Positions 17,701-23,398 of a stretch of 43,739 nucleotides of DNA are shown piece after piece (the first letter of the stretch is position 1; each line of letters starts with the position of its first letter). Made by a program: the position numbers and the translations under genes. The DNA is from Streptomyces sp. ADI95-17 (GTDB lineage: Bacteria > Actinomycetota > Actinomycetes > Streptomycetales > Streptomycetaceae): contig NZ_ML123045.1 of assembly GCF_003846175.1 (NCBI RefSeq), positions 250,672 to 294,410 on the forward strand. Direction: 5' to 3'. The notes under the pieces are model-generated. The model saw only the letters and a program-made list of their open reading frames with translations. It did no database searches and was not told the DNA's origin.

Positions 17701-17783
17701 GCGGCCGGGGTTCCTGTGGAGAGCAGTCCGCCGAGCACGGCGACCGCGATGGCCGTCGCCTGCTTTCCGCGCCTGAGCCGCAT
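14769..17783 (-). CDS. Secreted GH84-like beta-N-acetylglucosaminidase with NEW3 and F5/8 C domains
   Basis: A 1004-aa exported glycoside hydrolase. ATG 17783 follows GAGGGAGACGAGCG; the open frame continues upstream but without a start signal. A signal peptide (about 1-31, AVAA) is followed by a GH20b-like N-terminal domain (50-180), the GH84 barrel (about 185-480: RGMTEGFYGQPWT, NRYLYAAGDDPY, DNYPVNDYAQDR), a helical region, an NPCBM-associated NEW3 domain (about 760-865) and a C-terminal F5/8 type C carbohydrate-binding domain (ATASSSGDETP to the end). In GH84 enzymes two adjacent Asp residues catalyse; here the aligned pair is Q305-D306 in QFQDVSYSEW. It probably acts on GlcNAc-containing glycans outside the cell, but the changed residue makes the exact activity uncertain. 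Confidence 0.88.
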   Translation of the reverse strand: MRLRRGKQATAIAVAVLGGLLSTGTPAAVAAPSAPGSPAFTTSDRTDDAGLPAVWPRPQSIEAAGQSVPLTAEATLVADAHADPYAVDALRRVLRDAGVHTVHEALPGRGPVIRLGGGTARDALRTLRAPERGDLPGGGYRIAVGRVAGRDTVAVDGVGEDGLFHGVQTLRQLIRDGGVAGVTVRDWPGTAVRGMTEGFYGQPWTRQERLAQIGFMGRTKQNRYLYAAGDDPYRQARWRDPYPADRRADFRALAERARAEHVTLGWAVAPGQAMCMSSAGDVKALTKKLDSMWALGVRVFQLQFQDVSYSEWHCDSDAETFGSGPRAAARAQARVAGEVARHLADRYPGSQPLSVMPTEFYQDGSTDYRKALAEELDDRVQIAWTGVGVVPRTITGGELAGARAAFGHPLVTMDNYPVNDYAQDRIFLGPYTGRDPAVAMGSAALLANAMEQPSASRIPLFTAADFAWNPKGYRPQESWRAAIDDLAGGDARTREALRALAGNSATSVLGGDESAYLRPLLAAFWKSRAEHDVTARDDAARALREAFTVMREAPQRLKGLADGRLDGEVRPWTEQLSRYGRAGEQAVDLLQAQSRGDGDAAWQASLALEPLRKAAKADGATVGKGVLGPFLDRVRREADAWTGADRDAGTVTRAPGSYTVRLNRSRPVEAVTAMTLPGGGTVAGATLEAHVPGEGWRRLGTLSETGWTQTAGKGLRTDAIRISWPTGGPSMPPVVAGPVAPMAPGSNAAGKTSVPAPRVHALVPWFGDEPAARLDLARGETDAEIGGGPQRVDARLAARRPTEVRGALTAKAPKGIKVDIPKQTRVPRGSRTEVPVEITVPAGTPAGEYEVPLSFGDERSTLTVRAFPRTAGPDLLRTATASSSGDETPDFPASAAADGDPETRWSSPVEDNAWWQAELPRTARIGRVVLNWQDAYAARYRLQVSSDGRSWRTAATVRDGRGGQESVRMDAKDARYLRVQGGARGSEFGYSLWSVEAYAVAGTE

Positions 17784-17827
17784 CGCTCGTCTCCCTCGTT
17801 CCGCCGGTGGCCCCCGGCGTTCGGGCC

Positions 17828-17846
17828 GGTGGGCTCCGAGCCCACC
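17828..17846. promoter_or_regulatory. Perfect 19-bp palindrome upstream of the GH84 gene
   Basis: GGTGGGCTC-c-GAGCCCACC has perfect 9-bp arms around one base. It lies 44 bp upstream of the GH84 ATG. It could be an operator or a leader hairpin. It does not match the csn palindrome and is not an evident DasR site. Confidence 0.5.
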
Positions 17847-18025
17847 ACCCGCGCGCGAGGGTGTCAATGCGCGTGGGTGGTGTGCCGGAAATGCCCGAAG
17901 TCGCAGATGGGGCGGGCCGCGGCCGGGCAGGGCGGCGGACGCCAAAGATGACGCCGGATGGCCGAAAAGAGCGGACAACTTGCGGGGAACCGGCCCGGGG
18001 GGAACGGAATGTGACCCAGGGCACG

Positions 18026-18053
18026 TTGGACTCGTTGTGATGACGCCTACGTC
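18026..18053 (+). promoter_or_regulatory. Possible vegetative promoter for the peptide-malQ unit
   Basis: TTGGAC and TACGTC are separated by 16 bp, ending 61 bp before the peptide ATG. The match to the HrdB consensus is moderate and the -10 lacks the last T. Confidence 0.3.
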
Positions 18054-18114
18054 TGTGGTCGAGCCCGCCGGGTAGGTCTGCTGTGTCCTGTATCCCCACG
18101 GCCAGGAGGCCGCC

Positions 18115-18414
18115 ATGCCCGCCGCCGCACAGCTTCTGCTCTCCGCCCTCTCCGCACAGGTGCCGGACGCCGCCGCCCCGCCGGCCGACGCGCCCCCGGC
18201 TCCCGGCCCCGGCGCACTGCTGGTCCCGGCGCTCCGCACCGGCCCGCTGACCAGTGAGCCGCCGCTCGCCGACGCGATACCCCTCACCAGCGAGCCGCCG
18301 CTCGCCGACGCCACCCCCCTGACCAGCGAACCCCCGCTCGCCGTAAACGCCCCGCTGACCAGCGAGCCGGCCACGTCCGGCGGCGCGTGGGGCACGGAGT
18401 CCCCAGGAGTCTGA
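18115..18414 (+). CDS. Small tandem-repeat peptide coupled to malQ
   Basis: I do not recognise this 99-aa protein. AGGAGG lies 5 nt before its ATG, and its TGA is immediately followed by the malQ ATG, so it looks genuinely translated. The N-terminal part (MPAAAQLLLSALSAQVPDAA) is hydrophobic and helical; a Pro/Ala linker follows. The second half is a 12-residue repeat starting at residue 44: PLTSEPPLADAI, PLTSEPPLADAT, PLTSEPPLAVNA and a partial PLTSEP. There is no clear signal peptidase site. The layout, a leader-like N-terminus plus repeated Thr/Ser/Glu/Asp-bearing cores, recalls multi-core precursor peptides, but no modifying enzyme is adjacent. A regulatory upstream ORF for malQ is the main alternative. 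Confidence 0.65.
   Translation: MPAAAQLLLSALSAQVPDAAAPPADAPPAPGPGALLVPALRTGPLTSEPPLADAIPLTSEPPLADATPLTSEPPLAVNAPLTSEPATSGGAWGTESPGV
18244..18369 (+). repeat. 36-bp tandem repeat inside the small peptide gene
   Basis: Units at 18244-18279, 18280-18315 and 18316-18351, plus an 18-bp partial unit to 18369, encode PLTSEPPLA-type repeats. The units differ mostly at third codon positions, so the amino-acid sequence appears better kept than the DNA. Confidence 0.85.
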
Positions 18415-20625
18415 ATGGGCTTGTCCCGGCTCGCCGCACTGCACGGCGTCGCCACCTCCTACTCCCCGTCCGCCGATGCGACGGTGTCCGTCCCCGACGA
18501 CACGGTCGTCGCCGTGCTCGCCGCGCTCGGCGTGGACGCCGCCACACCCGAGGCGGTACGGGAGTCGCTCGCCGCCGCCGAGTCCGCGGCCCGCTCCCGG
18601 CTGCTCCCGCCGACGCTGGTGGTGTGGACCGGCGAGCCGCTGCCCGCGGCCCTGACCGGCCTGCCGCCCGGCACCACGCTGGAGATCCACCTCGAAGACC
18701 CCGGCTCGGACCCGCTCCCGCGGATGCGCGTTCCGGCCGACCGACCGGATCCGGCCGTTTCGGCCCGGTGCGCCGCCGGCGGGCGTACGGACCCCGGAGG
18801 CGGCCGGGGCGCGGGCGGCACGGGCGGGGTGCCGGACGCCGGTGCGCAAGCGCCCGCGGCCCCCGCCTGGTGGACCGAGCCGCCGCTCGGGGTGCACCGG
18901 CTGGCCGTGCGGGCACCCGGCGGCCGTACCGGGTCCGGCACGCTCGTCGTCGCCCCGCCCCGGGCGCCCCGGCCGCCCGCCCGCAGCCACGGCTTCCTCG
19001 TCCAGCTCTACTCCCTGCTCTCCGCCCGATCCTGGGGCATGGGCGACCTCGGGGACCTCGCCGACCTCGCCGCCTGGTCCGGCCGGATGCTGGGCGCCGG
19101 CTTCGTCCAGGTCAACCCGCTGCACGCCGCGGTACCCGGCCGCCCCTCCGACCCGTCCCCCTACCGCCCCTCCTCGCGGCGCTTCCCCGACCCCGTGCAT
19201 CTGCACATCGAGTCCATCCCCGAGTACGGGCACGTGACGGACCGGGGCACCCTCGACGACCTGCGGCAGGACGCCGCGACGCTCAGCGACACCGTCCTGA
19301 ACAAGGGCGCCCTGATCGACCGTGACGCCGTCTGGGAGCTCAAGCGCCAGGCTCTCGAACTCGTACGGGAGGTGCCCCTCACCCCGGGCCGCCGCGCCGC
19401 GTACTGTGACTTCCTGGCCGAGCAGGGGCAGGCCCTGGAGGACCACGCCCTGTGGTGCGCCCTCGCCGAGGTGCACGGCCCCGACTGGCACACCTGGCCC
19501 GCCGGGCTGCGCGACCCCCGCTCCAAGGAGACCGCCCGAGCCCGCGGCGAACTGCTGGACCGGGTCGACCTCCACTGCCGGCTCGCCTGGCTGACCGACG
19601 GTCAGCTCGCCGACGCCCAGCGCGCAGCGCTCGACGCGGGCATGTCCGTCGGCGTCGTCCACGACCTCGCCGTCGGCGTGCACCCCGGCGGTGCCGACGC
19701 CTGGGCCCAGCAGGACGCCTTCGCGCACGGCATGTCCGTCGGCGCGCCCCCGGACGCCTTCAACGCCCGGGGCCAGGACTGGGGCCTGCCGCCCTGGCGC
19801 CCGGACGTCCTGGCCGCGTCGGGCTACGCCCCGTACCGCGGACTGCTGCGCGGGCTCCTCGCCCACGCGGGCGCCCTGCGCATCGACCACGTCATGGGCC
19901 TGTTCCGGCTCTGGTGGGTGCCCGAGGGGCGCCCGCCCACCGAGGGCACCTACGTCGGCCACGACGCCGAGGCGATGCTCGCCGTCCTCGTCCTGGAGGC
20001 ACACCGGGCCGGCGCGGTCGTCATGGGGGAGGACCTCGGCACCGTCGAGCCCGGGGTGCGCGAGGAGCTGGCCCGGCGCGGGGTGCTCGGCACCTCCGTC
20101 CTCTGGTTCGAGCGGGACTGGGCGGGCACCGGCCGCCCACTGGCCCCCGAGCAGTGGCGCGAGGACTGCCTGGCGACGGTCACCACTCACGACCTGCCGT
20201 CCACCGCGGCCCGGCTGAGCGGCGACCATGTGACGCTGCGCCACCGCCTGGGCCTGCTCACCCGCCCCCTCGACCAGGAGCTGACGGCGGACGCGGCGGA
20301 CACCACCGAATGGCTGGGGTACCTCTCCCGTCTCGGCCTGCTCCCCGAGGGCGAGGGCGACGAGGAGGGCGCCGTACGCGCCGTGCACCGCTTCCTGCTG
20401 CGCACCCCCGCCCGCATGACCGGCGTCTGGCTGCCCGACGCGCTGGGCGACCGCCGCCCGCAGAACCTCCCCGGCACCTGGGACCAGTACCCCAACTGGC
20501 GTCTGCCCGTCGCCGATGCGGAGGGCCACCCGGTCACCCTGGAGGAACTGGCCGCCGCGCCCCGCCTGCACCGGCTGATGGAGGTCTTCGAGCGACGCGG
20601 CGACCACCCGGAGTCCGCCCGGTGA
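18415..20625 (+). CDS. malQ: 4-alpha-glucanotransferase (amylomaltase)
   Basis: A 736-aa GH77 enzyme that transfers alpha-1,4-glucan chains between maltodextrins in the cytoplasm. Catalytic residues are visible: nucleophile D491 in LRIDHVMG, acid/base E539 in GEDLGTV and D593 in TTHDLPS. The substrate loop DAFNARGQDWGLPPW and the C-terminal NLPGTWDQYPNWR are typical. The first 190 residues are the actinobacterial N-terminal extension, with a low-complexity Gly/Pro insert around 120-150. ATG 18415 directly abuts the stop of the repeat peptide, with AGGAG 8 nt upstream inside that gene. A strong hairpin follows the stop. Confidence 0.96.
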   Translation: MGLSRLAALHGVATSYSPSADATVSVPDDTVVAVLAALGVDAATPEAVRESLAAAESAARSRLLPPTLVVWTGEPLPAALTGLPPGTTLEIHLEDPGSDPLPRMRVPADRPDPAVSARCAAGGRTDPGGGRGAGGTGGVPDAGAQAPAAPAWWTEPPLGVHRLAVRAPGGRTGSGTLVVAPPRAPRPPARSHGFLVQLYSLLSARSWGMGDLGDLADLAAWSGRMLGAGFVQVNPLHAAVPGRPSDPSPYRPSSRRFPDPVHLHIESIPEYGHVTDRGTLDDLRQDAATLSDTVLNKGALIDRDAVWELKRQALELVREVPLTPGRRAAYCDFLAEQGQALEDHALWCALAEVHGPDWHTWPAGLRDPRSKETARARGELLDRVDLHCRLAWLTDGQLADAQRAALDAGMSVGVVHDLAVGVHPGGADAWAQQDAFAHGMSVGAPPDAFNARGQDWGLPPWRPDVLAASGYAPYRGLLRGLLAHAGALRIDHVMGLFRLWWVPEGRPPTEGTYVGHDAEAMLAVLVLEAHRAGAVVMGEDLGTVEPGVREELARRGVLGTSVLWFERDWAGTGRPLAPEQWREDCLATVTTHDLPSTAARLSGDHVTLRHRLGLLTRPLDQELTADAADTTEWLGYLSRLGLLPEGEGDEEGAVRAVHRFLLRTPARMTGVWLPDALGDRRPQNLPGTWDQYPNWRLPVADAEGHPVTLEELAAAPRLHRLMEVFERRGDHPESAR

Positions 20626-20654
20626 CCCGGCCCGCGATCGAGGTCGCGGCCGGG
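20626..20654 (+). terminator. Terminator of malQ
   Basis: CCCGGCCCGCGA and TCGCGGCCGGG form an 11-bp stem with one bulged C and a 6-nt loop, starting directly after the malQ TGA. No T-run follows, as is common in Streptomyces. Confidence 0.7.
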
Positions 20655-20789
20655 CCCGCGATCCGTCCCGGAACCGGGCCCGTTCCGTCACCCCGGACTC
20701 GGCCCGGGATCCCGCCCCGGATCCCGCCCCGAACCCCGTACGGCACCCCCGGGCGCGCGCCCCTCGCGGGCGTTCGCTACGTTTGCACC

Positions 20790-21020
20790 GTGGACAAGAA
20801 GAACGCTATGCGCGCCGGCGCCGTCGCGGCCGGAACGACGCTGATGATGCTGCTCATGTCGTCCCCCGCGCTCGCGCTCACCCGCGACGACGGTGACGAC
20901 CCGGGGCCCGGCCTGAGCGCGATGGAGACCATCGGCCTCTACGTCGTGGCACCCATCGTCCTGTTCCTGGTCATCACGGGCCTGGTCATGGTCCTGGACA
21001 AGTCCAAGAAGCAGGCCTGA
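20790..21020 (+). CDS. Small membrane protein
   Basis: A 76-aa protein with two hydrophobic segments: residues 9-30 (AGAVAAGTTLMMLLMSSPAL, ending ALA, so possibly a cleaved signal) and 47-69 (TIGLYVVAPIVLFLVITGLV). Between them is an acidic Asp/Gly/Pro loop, and the C-terminus is basic (DKSKKQA). GTG 20790 has no ribosome site, but TACGTT lies 6 nt upstream, which suggests a leaderless transcript. An internal Met at residue 7 is an alternative start. Function unknown. Confidence 0.7.
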   Translation: MDKKNAMRAGAVAAGTTLMMLLMSSPALALTRDDGDDPGPGLSAMETIGLYVVAPIVLFLVITGLVMVLDKSKKQA

Positions 21021-21129
21021 CGCTCCACGCCCCTCCCGAGTGCGCCGCAGGTACTCCCCGAGTACCGCGCGGCGCACACGCATGTCCGCGACCGGTCCCC
21101 CCGTCCGGGGCGCCGGGTAGGTTGCGGCC

Positions 21130-22053
21130 ATGATCGAGTGGGACGTCAAGAAGCTCCGCATCCTGCGCACCCTGCGCGACCGGGGCACGGTCACCGCCAC
21201 CGCACAGGCCCTGCTGATGACCCCCTCCGGGGTCTCGCAGCAGCTCTCCGGTCTGTCCAGGCAGCTCGGCGTACCGCTCCTGGAAGCCCAGGGCAGACGG
21301 GTCAGGCTCACCGACGCCGCACACCTGGTGCTGCGTCACGCCGAGGCGGTCTTCGCCCAACTGGAGCGCGCCGACGCCGAACTGACCGGCTATCTGCGCG
21401 GCGAGGCCGGCGAGGTACGGATCGCGGCGTTCTCCACGGCGGTGTCCGCCCTCGTCGTACCGGCGATCCAGCGGCTGCGGGCCGAGAACCGCCCGGGTCC
21501 CGACGTGCGGGTGCGGGAGGCGGAGGCCGCGCAGGCGTACGAGCTGCTGGTCGCCGGTGACGTGGACCTCGCGCTCTCCCTCGCCGCACACGCCCCGACG
21601 GCCCGCGATCCCCGCTTCGCGGTGCTGCCGCTGCTCGCGGACCCCCTGGACGTGGCGCTGCCCGCGGACCACCGCCTCGCCGCCGCGTCCGCCCTCCGGC
21701 TGGCGGACCTCTCCGGCGAGCCCTGGATCTTCGGCGGCTCGGGGCCCTGGTCGCAGATCACGACGGCCGCCTGCGAGGCCGCCGGGTTCGTGCCCGAGCA
21801 GGCGCACAGCGCCTCCGGCTGGACGGCGATCCTGGCCATGGTCGAGGCGGGCATGGGCGTGGCACTGGTCCCGCGCATGGCGTCGGCGGAACGCCGCAGC
21901 CGGGGCGGCGTGGTGATGCGGGCGCTCGACGCCGACCAGCCGCGCCGCCATGTGGTGGCGGCGGTACGGCAGGGCGCCGAGCGGGGCCCCGCGGTGGCCA
22001 GGGTTCTCGCCGCGCTCACCACGACCGCCGAATCGTTCACTTCTGCTGAATAG
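21130..22053 (+). CDS. LysR-family transcriptional regulator
   Basis: A 307-aa LTTR. The N-terminal helix-turn-helix (about 5-62: LRILRTLRDRGTVTATAQAL, MTPSGVSQQLSGLSRQLGVP) is followed by a periplasmic-binding-like effector domain (about 90-295; GEVRIAAFSTAVSALVVPAI). ATG 21130 has no ribosome site, but TAGGTT lies 6 nt upstream, so a leaderless mRNA is likely. It lies just upstream of allantoicase on the same strand, across a 20-bp inverted repeat. It may therefore regulate purine nitrogen use, but that is inference from position. Confidence 0.92.
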   Translation: MIEWDVKKLRILRTLRDRGTVTATAQALLMTPSGVSQQLSGLSRQLGVPLLEAQGRRVRLTDAAHLVLRHAEAVFAQLERADAELTGYLRGEAGEVRIAAFSTAVSALVVPAIQRLRAENRPGPDVRVREAEAAQAYELLVAGDVDLALSLAAHAPTARDPRFAVLPLLADPLDVALPADHRLAAASALRLADLSGEPWIFGGSGPWSQITTAACEAAGFVPEQAHSASGWTAILAMVEAGMGVALVPRMASAERRSRGGVVMRALDADQPRRHVVAAVRQGAERGPAVARVLAALTTTAESFTSAE

Positions 22054-22054
22054 A

Positions 22055-22074
22055 CAGTGAAAGAACTTTCGCTG
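22055..22074. promoter_or_regulatory. Candidate operator upstream of allantoicase
   Basis: CAGTGAAAG-aa-CTTTCGCTG is an inverted repeat with 8 of 9 arm positions matching. It begins one base after the lysR stop and 35 bp before the alc ATG. It is A/T-rich for this genome and well placed to bind a regulator. Confidence 0.55.
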
Positions 22075-22108
22075 GACCTGATGGGTCTTCCGCCGTGACA
22101 GTAGGCGC

Positions 22109-23248
22109 ATGACCTTCGACCAGAATGAGAACCACCACGAGGACCCCCACGCCAACGACGCGGCCCCGTACAGCGGTGGTGACCCGTACGCCGACTACCG
22201 GACCACCGACCTCCCCTTCACCGAACTCGTCGACCTCGCCGACCGCCGCCTCGGCGCGGGCGTGATCGCGGCCAACGACGAGTTCTTCGCCCAGCGCGAG
22301 AACCTCCTGCTCCGGGAGCGCGCGGTCTTCGACCCCGAGCACTTCGGCCACAAGGGCAAGATCATGGACGGCTGGGAGACCCGCCGCCGACGCGGCGCGG
22401 ACGCGGAGCACCCGTTCCCGGCCCCCGACGAGCACGACTGGGCGCTGATCCGGCTCGGCGCCCCCGGCATCATCCGCGGCATCGTCGTCGACACGGCCCA
22501 CTTCCGCGGCAACTACCCGCAGCGCGTCTCGGTCCAGGCCACCTCGGTCGAGGGCTCGCCCGGCCCCGCCGAACTCCTCGCCGACGACGTGAAGTGGGAG
22601 GAGATCGTCCCGCCGACCCCCGTGCGCGGCCACGCCGCCAACGGCTTCGAGATCACCGGCGGCCGCCGCTACACCCACGTACGCCTGTGCCAGCACCCCG
22701 ACGGCGGCATCGCCCGCCTCCGCGTCCACGGCGAGGTCCTCCCCGACCCGTCCTGGCTCGCCACGCTCGGCACGTTCGACCTGATCTCGGTCCTGAACGG
22801 CGGCAGTTACGAGGACGCCTCCGACCGCTTCTACTCCTCGCCGACCCAGATCATCCTGCCTGGCACCTCCCGCAAGATGGACGACGGCTGGGAGAACCGC
22901 CGCCGCCGGGTCCGCGACACGAACGACTGGGTCCGCTTCCGGCTGCCCGCCCAGGGTGCGGTCCGCGCGATCGAGATCGACACGGCCTACCTCAAGGGCA
23001 ACTCGGCCGGCTGGATCGCCCTCCAGGGCCGCAACGGCGAGACCGGCGAATGGTTCGAGATCATCCCCCGCACCCGGCTCCAGCCCGACACCCTGCACCG
23101 CTTCCCGCTCCGCGCCCAGGCGATCGTCACCCACGTCCGCCTCGACGCCTTCCCGGACGGCGGCGTCGCCCGCATGCGCCTGCACGGCAGCCTGACGGAA
23201 TCCGGCGCGACCGAACTCGCCCACCGCTACGAGGAGTCGGGCGCTTAG
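22109..23248 (+). CDS. alc: Allantoicase
   Basis: A 379-aa enzyme that hydrolyses allantoate to ureidoglycolate and urea in purine catabolism. It is built of two homologous beta-sandwich domains (about 30-195 and 220-370). Paired motifs show the duplication: KIMDGWETRRRR and KMDDGWENRRRR; VDTAHFRGNYP and IDTAYLKGNSAG; HPDGGIARLRVHGE and FPDGGVARMRLHGS. The N-terminus is acidic and His-rich. No allantoinase or ureidoglycolate gene is nearby, which is unusual because Streptomyces often pairs alc with allB. A long perfect hairpin terminates it. Confidence 0.95.
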   Translation: MTFDQNENHHEDPHANDAAPYSGGDPYADYRTTDLPFTELVDLADRRLGAGVIAANDEFFAQRENLLLRERAVFDPEHFGHKGKIMDGWETRRRRGADAEHPFPAPDEHDWALIRLGAPGIIRGIVVDTAHFRGNYPQRVSVQATSVEGSPGPAELLADDVKWEEIVPPTPVRGHAANGFEITGGRRYTHVRLCQHPDGGIARLRVHGEVLPDPSWLATLGTFDLISVLNGGSYEDASDRFYSSPTQIILPGTSRKMDDGWENRRRRVRDTNDWVRFRLPAQGAVRAIEIDTAYLKGNSAGWIALQGRNGETGEWFEIIPRTRLQPDTLHRFPLRAQAIVTHVRLDAFPDGGVARMRLHGSLTESGATELAHRYEESGA

Positions 23249-23271
23249 CCGGACCCCGGGCACCCCTGCTC

Positions 23272-23315
23272 CCGCCCGTCGGACGGCTGCGCGATGGCGC
23301 CCGTCCGACGGGCGG
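23272..23315 (+). terminator. Terminator of alc
   Basis: A perfect 15-bp stem (CCGCCCGTCGGACGG with CCGTCCGACGGGCGG) and a 14-nt loop, 23 bp after the allantoicase stop. It could act in both directions between the convergent alc and pepN genes. Confidence 0.85.
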
Positions 23316-23347
23316 TATCCAGCGCCACACGGCCCGGAGCACGAAGA

Positions 23348-23376
23348 AGGGGCGCCCCGCCACGGGAGGCGCCCCT
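23348..23376 (-). terminator. Terminator of pepN (first copy)
   Basis: AGGGGCGCC and GGCGCCCCT form a 9-bp stem with an 11-nt loop, 22 bp beyond the pepN stop. On the minus strand the hairpin is followed by a T-rich stretch (CTTCTTCG). Confidence 0.75.
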
Positions 23377-23398
23377 CACTGCTTCACCGTCCGGCGCG

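Larger units (their letters stand above)
17784..18114. other. Intergenic region between GH84 and the repeat-peptide gene
   Basis: These 331 bp carry the two divergent promoters. I see a perfect 19-bp palindrome (17828-17846) near the GH84 start and a possible -35/-10 pair (18026-18053) in front of the peptide gene. No other coding signal is apparent. Confidence 0.5.

Noticed and set aside
1609..18060. The 12-mer ACGTCTGTGGTC present near 1610 and 18050
   Set aside because: Exact 12-mers are expected by chance in a 43-kb GC-rich window, and the contexts differ.
16942..20691. A 1249-codon minus-strand open frame across GH84 and malQ
   Set aside because: It crosses two well-supported genes in the wrong frame and has no recognisable domain.
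20705..20730. Short direct repeats of CCGGATCCCGCC-type sequence after malQ
   Set aside because: Very short and low complexity; no link to a function could be argued.
19452..21020. A 522-aa frame ending in the small membrane protein
   Set aside because: The first 445 residues are a shadow of malQ; only the last 76 codons look real.
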